64,000 bases of DNA from Haliotis asinina (taxonomy: Eukaryota > Mollusca > Gastropoda > Lepetellida > Haliotidae), in assembly GCF_037392515.1 (NCBI RefSeq), contig NC_090283.1, forward strand, positions 19,996,501 to 20,060,500, given 5' to 3'. This document shows positions 33,700 to 45,712 of the stretch, in pieces. The translations under genes were made by a program, and so were the position numbers. The notes beneath the pieces are model-generated. The model worked only from the letters and a program-made list of their open reading frames with translations, was not told where the DNA came from and ran no database searches. Each line of letters starts with the position of its first letter. Position 1 is the stretch's first letter.

Positions 33700-35880
33700 C
33701 ATGTGATATTCCCTTTCTGGATCATATATATTCAGAGACGAAGCCTTAGTCTACTTATGCCTTAAAAAGCACACCAGTGTGTAAACAAATAAAAAAAAGC
33801 TCGAAGACGGATTACGTTCGTGTTAAATTTTTTCTCTATATTATTTTACGTCTGTGATTATCGTTAACCATATTGAGGAAACGTCGCACTTAACTATGAA
33901 CGCAAATTTAGAACAGAACCCGTCACAAAGAGTTCAACCAGTGATGCATGCCGAGTTGAACAACAGCTAACCATGAAACTAGGTCACACGGAGTAGTTAA
34001 CTTTACGAGGCGACGACAGCTGGCATGCACCGTGACGTCGTGGGTTACCAAGGGTAGGTTTGATTACATTGAAGCGTACTTAGATCGAATCGCTTTGCTT
34101 CGGAAATAATTCTTTAAATGACGCAGTTGAACGAAGATGATGCTGACATGTTGTTTATGAGTGCGCTAGTATATCACCTTGACTTCCACATGTGGGCGGC
34201 CGTGATGGAAATAGGAGCGTCTTGTAAAGTATTGATACGTTGTAGTTTAGTGAACTCTCAGAATATTGATCCACCACCTGGAATTATTCAGAGATCATGT
34301 GGACAGGGGCCATAAATGATGCAATTCCATACACATTTTCTCCTGATGTACTGTAAGCATTTTTGTACGTCTCTTCAGACGCAATATTTGGGGATTTCTG
34401 TTATGCTTCACAATTGTGCGTCCAAACCCTCACTTGGGGGCATGTACGTTAACAACGGCATGTACCATTACATTTTAAGTCGGAATGACAATCCAAGTTA
34501 CAGGAGGTGGGAGAAACAGAAAAATCAAGACAGCTTTAACCTACGTTCTGGTTTAAACGTGTCAGAGAAATACCTCGTATCAGGCTACATAAAAAAATAA
34601 ATGTTTCTGGGGAATATCTTTTTCAAAAGTGAAGAGGGCCGTAGGACTTTTTCAATTTTGATAGGAGAAAAAGGTGACGAGGGAGGGATACATTTTTACT
34701 TTGTTCCCTCAGAAATACAGCTTGGAAAGTTTAGCACGTGTTAATGAGTTGTAGATTCAGTCACACATGTTCTTACAGACACTCATTTTTATAGTGGACA
34801 AATGGATGATCGGAACGCGACAAAGTCACAATTATTTTAAATGGTAACCCAAAAATATTAAGTGCACGAATACACGTGGCGCGCGATGCCCGAGAAGCAT
34901 TTCACATTATTTACTTAGCCTTATGTTTTTTGTCAGTGTGTCTCACCTAAATGTGACATCTGCAACCTGCCCTCTGTGAGTCATCCTCTGCGTCCAGTTG
35001 ATGATACGTAATATGTTATCACGAACGTTTACAACAAAAAGCGACATTAATCTAAACTCGAGAAGTACACACACACGCTCGCACGCACGCACACACACAC
35101 ACAAACACACACAGGGAGAGAGAAAGAGAGAGAGAAAGAGAGGTATATAACACTATTCGCAAAAATACATTGTCAGTCTTTGTTTATGTTCGCACAGTTT
35201 GGCATTCATTTCATGCATAAATATATAGGTTGAGGCGGTTGTACAATGTTTAATGTTTCGACCATGCCCTTGACAGGCTATCCAAACTTCATGTTTTCAT
35301 TGTTAAGTAATAACGAAACCTGCTGTTACAGTCCATGACAAACACGTGACTGCACTGCTGTATGACAGTGCGTTTGTATTCAAGTACGCTTGTGTTTAAT
35401 GAGTATGTCGTACGGTCCAAATGAGTACCTCGATACTGTGCAAACAATACCTCCTGCTTGTCAATATACATGACGACCTTCACAGTGATAAATGATATGG
35501 GTGTATTCACCGAGACATGTAGCTGATCACCATCTGGGTCACTGATAAAGGTTAGCCTGTTTTTGTTCCACATTTCAATTGATAACGACTAGGTGAGTGT
35601 CGTTCGGTACGCCATACGGTTTCAGGAAATATCACAAAGGGATTTGCTTAGTAGTGATTTAAATTGTTGCGGTAGTGTAGAGGGAATACTACCGTGTGAA
35701 TGTGAGTGTTTTGGACAGTGTTTGGGACACGGCGTGTAAGTTTCATTTGCGGAACGTCTTGCAAAATTCTTGATCCTAGTGAAGTTATTTAATGGATTTA
35801 AGGTGGGCGGGTCGGGGGCATTTCCATTTTTGTGCATGACCGTGACACAGATTTGAGTGTTTTTGTGAAACACGAGGTTG
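33700..35880. other. No gene; CA/GA microsatellite at 35068-35142
   Basis: Several frames of 65-94 codons occur but show no recognisable domains. The microsatellite is a run of ACACAC then GAGAGA. Confidence 0.45.
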
Positions 35881-36600
35881 TACTTGAAACTGAATGAATA
35901 AAGTGTGACAGATTGGAGACAATGTGCAAGTAGCGAGATAGTGGTTGACACGAGGCAGTAAGGATTCTAGGACAGATTGGAGACAGTGTGTCAGTGGCGA
36001 GGTAGTGGTTGACGCGAGGCAGTAAGGATTCTAGGACAGATTGGGGACAGTGTGTCAGTGGCGAGGTAGTGGTTGGCACGAGGCAGTAAGGATTCTAGGA
36101 CAGATTGGAAACTGTTTCAGTAGCGAGGTAGTGGTTGACACGTGGCAGTAAGGATTCTAGGACAGATTGGAAACAGTGTGTCAGTAGCAAGGTAGTGGTT
36201 GACGCGAGGCAGTAAGGATTCTAGGACAGATTGGAGACAGCGTGTCAGTGGCGAGGTAGTAAGGATTCTAGGACAGATTGGAAACTGTGTCAGTAGCGAG
36301 GTAGTGGTTGACGCGAGGCAGTAAGGATTCTAGGACAGATTGGAAACTGTGTCAGTAGCGAGGTAGTGGTTGACACGAGGCAGTAAGGATTCTAGGACAG
36401 ATTGGAGACAGCGTGTCAGTGGCGAGGTAGTAAGGATTCTAGGACAGATTGGAAACTGTGTCAGTATCGAGGTAGTGGTTGACGCGAAGCAGTAAGGATT
36501 CTAGGACAGATTGGAAACTGTGTCAGTGGCGAGGTAGTAAGCATTCTAGGACACATTGGAGACAGTGTTTCAGTGGCAAGGTAGTGGTTGAACCTGAGTC
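35880..36600 (+). repeat. ~63-bp minisatellite with full and shortened units
   Basis: About eleven units of AGGATTCTAGGACAGATTGG-AACTGTGTCAGT-GCGAGGTAGTGGTTGACGCGAGGCAGTA. Some units lack the GTGGTTGACGCGAGGCA part (for example near 36250 and 36430), giving ~44-bp units in a recurring order. Units are similar, so the array is fairly young. Confidence 0.85.
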
Positions 36601-37164
36601 AGTAAGTATAATTATGAGGATATCTACTGGGTGAAAGGCAGTAATTGTCTGGGGACAGAGTTTGATTCTGTGGTAACCAAGTATCCTGTAAAGGCGCGGA
36701 CATGTGTGAAAGAATGGCTGATGGGCAGTAACTGAATGTCCAAATTTCGTAAAAGACTAGGAGTAAGTTATAGTACGTTATAGAAGAATATAGTGATTGA
36801 ACCTTCGAATGTGTCCAAGACAAGTTGTTTTGAGTTATCATAATGTTGTTGTCCTACCATGTCCGACTGTGTCTCTAGAACTGTCAGAAAATGGCTGGAA
36901 AGAGACGAAACGTTATCGACAACATCAGAACTCGCGTCGTTTTAGCTATCTCAGTTTCGTAAACGAGACTGAAAAAATCCCTGTCGCAAACGGTGGTGAA
37001 AATCAATATTGAAATACATGTAGTGAAATGAGTGTCAGCCACCTCTCAGATGACACAAAGGACAGTTAACATGTGATCCAATGCCATCCCAATAGACAAG
37101 CGTTGTTGTTGAAACATGTTGTTTCTGTTTACTTATATATATTTTTGTATTGTCGGCCGTCAGA

Positions 37165-40100
37165 ATGAAGACAACACACGACATAGACCGTGGGTATGCC
37201 TGGGTCATTCTGTTCGCCTCCTTCTGTGCAATGTTCATCTGTGGGATGTTGGTGTACTCGACTGGGGTGATGAACACCGCCATCTTGAAGGAAGTTGACA
37301 GCGACCTTTCGCGGACGTCATGGGTCGGTTCAACACTCCTGGGGACCTTCACCTTCATGGGTATGGTTACGAGCGCATAATATATTTCTTGCCAAATACG
37401 CTGTTGGGTTCGCTTCGCGTACCTGGGAAGACCTGGGCTTTTTTTTCAGAAGTCCATGGTTACCTTCAGAGATGATAAAATCAGTCCCTCCTGGATTACA
37501 CGGCGAAAGTTTAAGAATTCCGCGGGAAATTTTATGCAAATTCTGAACCCTATTTTTCAATATTCTGCAAAACATTCTTCGCTTAAAACATTTAGAAAAA
37601 AACACCAAAACATTATATAGGCCTTCACAGTTTACTTCTCAAACACAGTTATAAAGTTAAGTCGACAGTACACATCGCATCTTGGGTAAGTTTGATGACA
37701 AAGCACCCACATCTTTTTCTGTTTTTAAGATTTAAACACACGCTCAAAGTTATTCGTAACATTGATGCAGACGAGCAACGTCTGGTTTCACGTAAATAAC
37801 AATTTTACATTTAAACGAAATCTGAAATAATTTCAGTTTTCAAAATGATCGAATTTGAGAACGTAATTACACTGTCAAATTCATCTAATATTATTTGAAA
37901 GATGCCTAAAACTTGCCTTATTAAAGGTCACATGCAAACAAAAAAAACAAACATTAAAACACAGTTATCAGTTGTTCATGATAGATAAAATTGGTGATTG
38001 TGAAAAAACAAGTAAACAAAATTACAGGCGTATAATCGCAAAACAAGTGTGTAACATTTTCTACTTGCGTTTACCTCCCTCGATATCGAACCCAGTTAGG
38101 GTCGGTGGATGTTCACCCGTGTGTAACGACGCCTTGTCATTGGCCATTGGTTCAGTTGCCGATACGCTTAGTCGGCTCTTTGTTTACAAGTCGGAGAGGT
38201 GGCGGATAAGTCCGATAGATGTTAACTTCAAATTGCAACTGGTCAGTAATGGAAGTTGTGCATTGCACACATATTGCCATTAGCAAACAGGCAGGCAGAC
38301 ATATAGCCGTCAATGAACTAGACATTTTCCCAGTAACAGAGTCTGCTTATCACAATCAACATGGTTTTTTTTGTGACAAGTAGATTATTTCCTTGTTTAT
38401 GTACACAACCAAGATTAGCCTACTGCTCACGACCTCATACTCAGGGCAGGCATAGTCTGTCAAGCTCCGCTAACCTGCTCACTACGCATTCGTTTTGAGC
38501 GCAGCGCAGCATAGTTGGTGACACCACTTTTCCCCACAGCGCTGGGGAAAAAATAGTGAATCGTTTAAACTCCGATTTCACGGGCCTTTTTTCCATCGCG
38601 TTTTTTTTCAACTTTATAGAATGAATTCACTTTGATGATTTGTTTCGGCAAGTGCATAAGGAAAGGTATCAGAATCTGCAAAGTTGTGTTTTACGTTGTA
38701 TGTGACCTTTAATACAGCATCTCTCATCATGATTATTTTGAAAACGTTGTCAGTGCAAATATGTGAGTTCCTTTTATGCGTAACCGATCCAACTTTTGAC
38801 ATCAACACTATTTTTCATTTGGGCTGGGGGTCAGTTTTCGCTCAATTTTTATAATAAGCAAGACGTTTTTCTGCATGGAAAGATAAATTCCGCCATATTT
38901 TCTGCAACTGCAAAATCGCGGAGTCCAGGAGGGACTGAGGAATTGAATCGGGGGGTTCAGAATCGGCATTAATAGCATGCTTCTCCGATTCACAGTTTAA
39001 CATTATTTACCACTGTCGTGTAGCTGGAATATCGCCGAGTGTTGACTTTAACCAACAAACAAACAAGTCACACCAGACTGCAGGATTTAAATAAATATAA
39101 ATAAATAGCCTGCACGAGCACCCATGTGAAAAAGCATTTTCAGGCTATTTATTTATGTTTTTGGGGCGAACATTATTTTTTTTGAGTTACAGGAAAAGTT
39201 CTTCAAACACATAAATTGACAGATTAGGCTATTTTCAACAGTCTGCAAAGGACAGTTATGTTTTTAGACAAAACCTGGGACCAACTTTTTGTCGATGTCC
39301 CAGTAACATGTCACCCTATCACCCATCTGCTCTGTCATCTGCTCAATTCTTCACACAATCAATAAACATCCAAGCAAAGAGTAAGCATTGCGCAAGAAGA
39401 ATATGTACAATGTGAGCTATATTCCAGGTCCCTTTGCGGGTCTGGTCACAAAGAAACTCGGCTGCAGGCTGTCCTGTTTCGGCGGAGGAATGCTAATCCT
39501 GCTTGGACTCGCTGCGGCATCGTTTGTTCATGACGTCACTGGACTCATTATAACGTATGGAATAATTGCAGGTGATCATAGGATGTGCACCAAGGGCTAA
39601 CCACCAGAGCATGGATGCTAATGTGTTAGAAAAGCAACGTTTTAAGTAACACCAACCCACCTCCCCCCCCAAAAAAAAAGAAAAGAAGAAAATTAAAAAA
39701 GCAAAAACAAAAAACGAAACATAACATCGTAATAATCATTATATATGTAATATTGCAATAATACAGTTTGCCCGCTTCAAGACAACCATTTCTCTCTATG
39801 TTGATCGTCCAGTATTTTCAATGTACAACAAAAACCCTATTTAGATACGATGTCTATGTTCCCTTTGTATTCGTTCTTTCGTTTCTTTTCATTCCTTCTG
39901 TTCATAATTGATTGTCCTGTATTTTGGCAGGGTTCGGTGTTGGTCTGGGTTTGAATTCCGCTGGCGTGGCCCCTGGCCATTACTTTATCAAAAACCGAGG
40001 GCTAGCGTTTGGTGTGACTGTGTCAGGTGCAGCTATGGGGATGTTTGCTGGAGGTCCTCTATGCCAGATGCTGATCCAGGAGTACCGTCTCAGCGGCTGT

Positions 40101-42532
40101 CTTCTGATCTTAGGAGCCATCGCCTCTAATATGTGTGTTGCAGCCTGCCTCCTGAGACCTGTCCCGAGCACCAGTCAGGAGATTATCGTAGAAACCAAGC
40201 ATGAAGCGGACACAAGCATGTCAGACACATTCTTCAACGAGTCAGGTGCATCAAAGGAAATATGTTCAGTTGATCGTATCGACAGCGTCGCATGTGTAGT
40301 AGAGCCATTGATGTTGGACAGTTGTAGTTATAGTGGTGGCGCGAACTATCAGGAAAAACAAATCATAGTTGGGCATTATGTTAACGGGTCAGATCAGGCT
40401 GTGCCTCTCCCGTTGACATCAAGAAATGAAGACGAATGCTTCATTGACTCCCAAAGCTTTACGGGCAGGGAATCCAAAGAAAATAGCTTACACAATCTTT
40501 CGGTTTATGAGGAAGAATCACTATATACGTCCCGGAATTGCTTCAAAAGGATAAGGAGAATGACTATACTAAACAAATATGGTTTCATGAGCTATTGTCT
40601 CAGTTATCTGTTCTGGGCACTCGGGGAAGGAGCATGTCTCTTCCACCTTCCTAACTACGCCGAACATAAAGGCAGTACAGAAACCCAAGCAGCTAGTCTT
40701 TTCACGGTCATGGGAGTGACAAGTCTGAGTTCAAGACTCCTGACAGGGTTCGCAGGAAATGACGCCTCGGTGGATTACATGACACTTCACATGGGACTTC
40801 TGGGAATCAGTGGACTCCTAGCACTGTGTTTTCCTCTTTTCTCCACCTCCTACGTTCTTCAGATGACATTTAGCGCAGCATATGGGATGTATAGTGGCGG
40901 CCCCAATTCCCTTGTCAGCCCAATAACAATAGAGCTTGTAGGTTTGAAACATTTAGCTGTGGGAGTAGGGATCGAAAACTTCTTTTGTGGAATTGGTTTC
41001 TTCGCTGGACCTCCTCTTGCAAGTTAGTATAGTTTGATATGTTGCTTAATTTCTTACGAATTGTAGTACTATGTTATTGGATATAAATTATAACAATGAC
41101 GATTTTTTAAGTGATAATTCTTGCACTGATGAGATATCTACATATTGGGAAATATCTATGGATTTCAAAAGAAAATTCACTGTGGGTATTGTTTCTAAGT
41201 TGATACTGTATGTGAGAAAATGAACAGCAGTCATAGATTATTAATGATAACGCGGAGGCATGTCTGAAAAACAAAATATCTGATTGGCTGGCTACCAGAT
41301 AGATGTGTTCTTATCTTATTCTTCAAAATGAACAGCCATTTCGAGTGCCATTAACTCTGACAAATTCTGTATTTCAGGTTTCATATATTCAGCGACAAGA
41401 CGTTATGACTTCACGTTCGTATTTGCAGGTGAAATCAATACAGTAAAATTCAGTCCTTTTCAAACATTTCTAAATTCTAAGAAATAAGGAAAAAAGCACT
41501 ATATTTAGAAAGCTTCGAGTGACAATATTCCCAAGCTTCACAATGTTTTTAAGGTTGTCTTTCAGTTTAGGGAGGTGTTGAAAACTGTTGGAATAAATTT
41601 ATGGTACTGTTATAAATTTTGTGAATATTAGACCTCACTCCCTTGTTAGCTCATGTACTTGCACATTAAAACTTACATGTACCCCACATCCTTAAACCAA
41701 ATTGTGCCCACAAGAAGAGGCAGGTCTTTCAAAGTTTAGTTTTCCTTTGTCCATTTCGTCATAAACATTCAAATCTGGATCCTGGCATTCAGCAAGCTGC
41801 GTTCGTGGTAATAAGCGATTTACTGAATCGGGTGATGAAAATCGCTGACTTGGATCAAATGACCCAACTTTTATAGATGTCCATGATGTTTGTGACTGGA
41901 CCATACTCGATTATTTAGAGACCGCCTCCATTTTGCTTGACCAGTGCGGCGATAAACAGTAAACAAAGAAACGAGCGAAGTTGATTTCTTTCGAAGGAAA
42001 TATTCACATGCAAGGAAATGTCCCTCTGAAGTGTCTGAAGACATGCTTTAGTTGAGTTTAACTAGGTTGGACTAAGTTGTGCAATATGCATTTGGACGAA
42101 GCTGAAATACATTCATAAATGCATCGTGACAATTCCAAGATATATATTGTTTCGTGTTGTCTCATGATTTGGAGTATGCTAACATCTGACCTGTCAAGTT
42201 AATTTACTCTTATCACAGAGTGTGGAGATTTTCTTTTCACCATAACTTGTATTCAAAATCTCAAGGCTGTTATTAATTGTTCGTGCAACATGAACAAGTC
42301 TTTCTAACAAATCATTCCATGAAGTGCCAACCAAACTGCTATGGTTATTCAAAAGCGTGAAATAGTAGGTATTTTATGTATCGTTGATAACTTGATTATA
42401 AATGTACACAACTGATCTTTGTTTTCAGGATTAATTCTGCTTCTTGCGGCATTCTTTGGTGCCCTTGTGGCAATATTTGGGAAGCACTCGCAAAAGATAA
42501 ACGATGTTCCTACGCAACATGAAGTAATGTAG
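37165..42532 (+). CDS. Monocarboxylate-transporter-like protein (SLC16/MFS), gene 1
   Basis: Five exons: 37165-37360, 39428-39571, 39931-41022, 41378-41428 and 42429-42532, all with phase-1 introns and AG/GT borders, giving 528 residues. The start (MKTTHDIDRGYAWVILFASF) carries the SLC16 signature D-RGYAWV at the head of the first membrane helix. The rest shows the MFS plan of two six-helix halves around a long polar loop (after CVAACLLRPVP up to NKYGFMSYCLSYLF), with FWALGEGACLFHLPNYAEHKG and LLTGFAGND typical of the second half. It ends HSQKINDVPTQHEVM, facing the cytoplasm. Family members move lactate, pyruvate, ketone bodies, aromatic amino acids or other small acids at the plasma membrane; substrate cannot be told here. 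A near copy follows 3.2 kb downstream. Confidence 0.9.
37481..38938. mobile_element. Inverted-repeat element in transporter-1 intron 1 (outer)
   Basis: TCAGTCCCTCCTGGA at 37481 is mirrored by its reverse complement ending at 38938, and similarity continues weakly inward (GCGGGAAATTTTATGCA against GGCGGAATTTATC). No coding content recognised and no certain target duplication. A second element sits inside it. Confidence 0.5.
37925..38708. mobile_element. 784-bp non-autonomous element with TTAA target sites (Kolobok or piggyBac type)
   Basis: The ends are AGGTCACATGCAAAC (37925) and, on the other strand from 38708, AGGTCACATACAACG, with AAAACACA continuing in both arms. Both sides carry TTAA (37921-37924 and 38709-38712). 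TTAA duplication is known for piggyBac and Kolobok; the AGG start speaks for Kolobok. No transposase inside. Confidence 0.6.
39097..39156. repeat. 16-bp perfect inverted repeat
   Basis: ATAAATAAATAGCCTG (39097-39112) and its exact reverse complement (39141-39156) enclose 28 bases, in transporter-1 intron 1. A SINE tail relic (GTAGCTGGAATATCGCCGAG) lies just upstream at 39010-39055. Confidence 0.7.
41750..41963 (+). repeat. SINE-like abalone repeat, diverged (transporter-1 intron 4)
   Basis: Shows TGGCATTCAGCAAGCTGCG, TTTACTGAATCGGGTGATG, CTCGATTATTTAGAGACCGCC and a final GTGCGGCGATAAACAG. Colinear with the family but diverged. Confidence 0.6.
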
Positions 42533-43505
42533 GCTGTTGATGTGTCTTTGAAGGGATTGACAGGATCACCACAGAAAATGACCTGATGTTCAAGGAAGTG
42601 ACAGGCGAGAGGCTGCTTCTTCATGAACTAAATGAACTTTGTGAATGAACGCCATGGATGAACTTCATGAATGAACAAAAAAGTCTTAATGAATGAATGA
42701 ATTTATCTTGGGCTCCAGATTAAACATGACTGCTCAACGGCGCATTTTGAAGTGAGCCCAATCTTCAAATTAGTTAGGAAAAAGAGTCTGATTCCGAGTG
42801 GTAGAGCCTTCCACAGTTTTGAATCTGCAAAGGATAGAGCCATTTCGTCATGTTTGTGTTACTTTTACGAACTTCGTCATCATCAGCTGATCTTGGAGTT
42901 CTTGCGGGGTGGTTCTTGCGGCATGACCATCACATCTACCAATGCCATTACCATACAAAGACACCGCTGGTCGAGACCAATTCACTCTGTTATACAATTA
43001 TAAAAGCACCTCAAATCACGTTGTTCCCTTTTTTGTACAGAAGAAATCAAACATGGAATACAAAAGAAATACCACTCTTTCTTGAAAGATTTGTTCGTGT
43101 GTTGTTCCAGGAAGAACGAACTTGTAGTCTCAACACAAACCTAATTATACATTACAAGGTAAATGTGTAAGTGTTAATGTTTGTAATATACCTACAATGT
43201 TATTTGACGTTTCTATCATGTCACCATTATATCAGGTCTCAGCTGTGTTTACACCTATCGATTTCGTGATAAATCATATCAGAATTCAGTCTACAGCATA
43301 TGCGTAACTGTTTTCTCCTTTAGTTTTCATATTACAGTGATGCTGCCACACTTGGATGTGTGATTAAGAGAGTCAAAGTATGGAAGCAAACTTCACCTTC
43401 TTTGTCGCTATATATGTAAAAAAAAATAATTTTGATCACGAAATATCCCGATATGCGTCACGTCTTTATTGAATGCATTCATTTGTTCGGTCATATGTCC
43501 CAATT
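42533..43505. other. No gene recognised
   Basis: Downstream of transporter 1; probably includes its 3' untranslated part. The open frames at 42752-43170 have no recognisable domain. Confidence 0.45.
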
Positions 43506-43606
43506 GCGTAGGTCGATGCTCATAATATTGATCATTGGTTTTCTGGTCCACATTCGATTATTTGCAAATAGCCGCCATGGTGAAATATTGCGGCGTTAAA
43601 CAACGA
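43506..43606 (+). repeat. SINE-like abalone repeat, 3' part
   Basis: GTAGGTCGATGCTCATAATATTGATC through CACATTCGATTATTTGCAAA to TATTGCGGCGTTAAAC matches the 3' third of the family. Confidence 0.65.
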
Positions 43607-43728
43607 AAACAAAAAAAAAGGTTCTGTGTGTCAGTTGTTTCGTTTGTTCGTGTCACCTCAAGTGTGAGCCGGCGACACCAGATATGGGCTCCACATATTG
43701 TATCCACGAGGGGAAACCAAACCCTGGG

Positions 43729-43871
43729 GCCCGTTTCGCGAAACTCTCGTAAGCCTAAGATCTCGTAACTTTTCTCGTAGCATCCATAGCTCCTGTGTTA
43801 CAGTATAGGAGGTACAATGGCTACGAGAAAACTTACGAGATCTTAGGCTACGAGCGTTTTGTGAAACGGGC
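43729..43871. mobile_element. 143-bp foldback element (hairpin MITE)
   Basis: The left arm 43729-43781 (GCCCGTTTCGCGAAACTC...) and right arm 43820-43871 are reverse complements over ~52 positions with four mismatches and one extra base, around a 38-base loop. Similar GGGCCCGTTTC hairpins are, to my memory, common in marine invertebrate genomes. No target duplication identified. Confidence 0.75.
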
Positions 43872-45712
43872 GACTGGTCTTCGGCCAGGCGAGTGCCGTG
43901 ACGAGTAGGCTACCCTGCCACCCATTGATAATTGAATTAAGGGCACTGAAGCGTAAAACTATTCACGTCCACGCCAGATAACCATTAGTCTCAGTTTACC
44001 GCTCACAGACAGAGTGAATACGGTGCATCATCACACACAAGCATCTGCTCGCGTCGCTTAGGTCCTCCACAAAAAATGACAAAATTGCAATAGATATACA
44101 ACAGCGTTACTGTTTGACGGCAATTTATTGTTTCCAGTGAGTATCATACGTACAATGGAGGTGTAATTAGTTTATGAAACCGACACCTGGGCCCGCCAAT
44201 ACTTATGGATCAATCATAATACACGGGAAGACTTGGCAAAAGTCCAGAATACCAAGTCGGCGCGGATACATCGGGAGGAAGACTTAACCATGCCACAGTG
44301 AAGGTGTACAAACGACATGTTCACAGTCATGGTTGAAAGACAAGTGGGTCACTGCTAAAGGTCGGTCTATGTATTCAGCTTCACATTTGAAACAATGCAG
44401 ATTATGTTTCAGTTATCAGATATTAGAATGTATAAACACTTTGTTTGTTGTACTATCTGAAACAGAGTTACCAGGAGATGCTGTTTTCGTGACAACATAA
44501 ATAATATGAGGTCACTCAAGGGGATCCACAAGGTGGAGTGTACTGAGTTGCAGTCGTGTGTTGGTGGACAGAACGGCGACACACTGTCATTAAATGGACG
44601 TTGTTGTTGAGTATATATGTGCATAGGCAAAAACGTGATTGATTCGGAGGTGAGTCTGTTTCCGGTGCAGGTGGATAGTGGTAAGGAGCGAGACGGAGGC
44701 TGCTACTGAGGAGTAACCAACCACAGATGGGAAAGTACGTAATTTTTCGATGGGATAACCTCGTTGCAATATTTGATCTGCTTTAGTGTTAGTTTTGTCA
44801 CCGCTAGCAAGCGGAAAAGTTAGTTCATCTTACACAAATAAGTTCTATATGCGTATATCGTATCCGACACTGCATTAAAGTGGTTGAGTCTGAGACATCT
44901 CAGGCTGGTCAATGATAGCATCTAAGTGGCGGGATAGTAAATGTAAATGTGTAAATGTGACAACTGTCAAATATGGTGTGTATGGCGATATGGTTGATGA
45001 ATCTCAGTAATCATATATTGCAAAACGAAATTTAATCAATTATCTTACATCTACGACAGTACTAATATGTACGTTTAACATCTACGTTTGATCCACTTGT
45101 AAGATAATGCATCTGGGTAGTCTTATCCATTTAGACGATAATATATTTCATTTGAGTTGGATTTTTGTTCACCAACGTTAATAATTTGCGCATCTTCTAT
45201 GTTTATCATGACAGATCAACGCTTGGAAATAAGATTTCCTTTAAATTAGTGACCCTATAAGATTATATCAGAGAGAACTGACATTTCAGTATCTCGTATG
45301 TGGGAAGCGATGGGGCTCAAAATTCACATGTGAAATAATGGAGAAAAGCACTCTGACCAAGTCTTTTGTCTGGTACACTGTGTATTTCTTGAGCAATTTT
45401 AGTGTCTATAAGGTACAGTGGAAGGTGTCAAAACCAGCATCTGTCCAATCTGGCAAGTTGTGAACACCGGCACACAATCTCAGCCCCATCCGTGGCTTGT
45501 TCATTTACCATCAGCTCTACAATCCATCACTCTGTTTAAACCGGATTATTTCTTTAGTCCCAATGAGTGCCGGTTTATACAGCTTCCACAGTATAGTCAT
45601 ATGCTTCCTACATATGAGCCTAGTGCTTACTGAGTGGACAGAATGATGGGATGGGATGTGTTTTGGTATCTGTCCACTTTATCACAAGTCATGAAATGTT
45701 TCACTTGTCAGA
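43872..45712. other. No gene recognised; upstream region of transporter 2
   Basis: No coding pattern. The promoter and a possible untranslated first exon of transporter 2 should lie here but cannot be placed. Confidence 0.45.
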
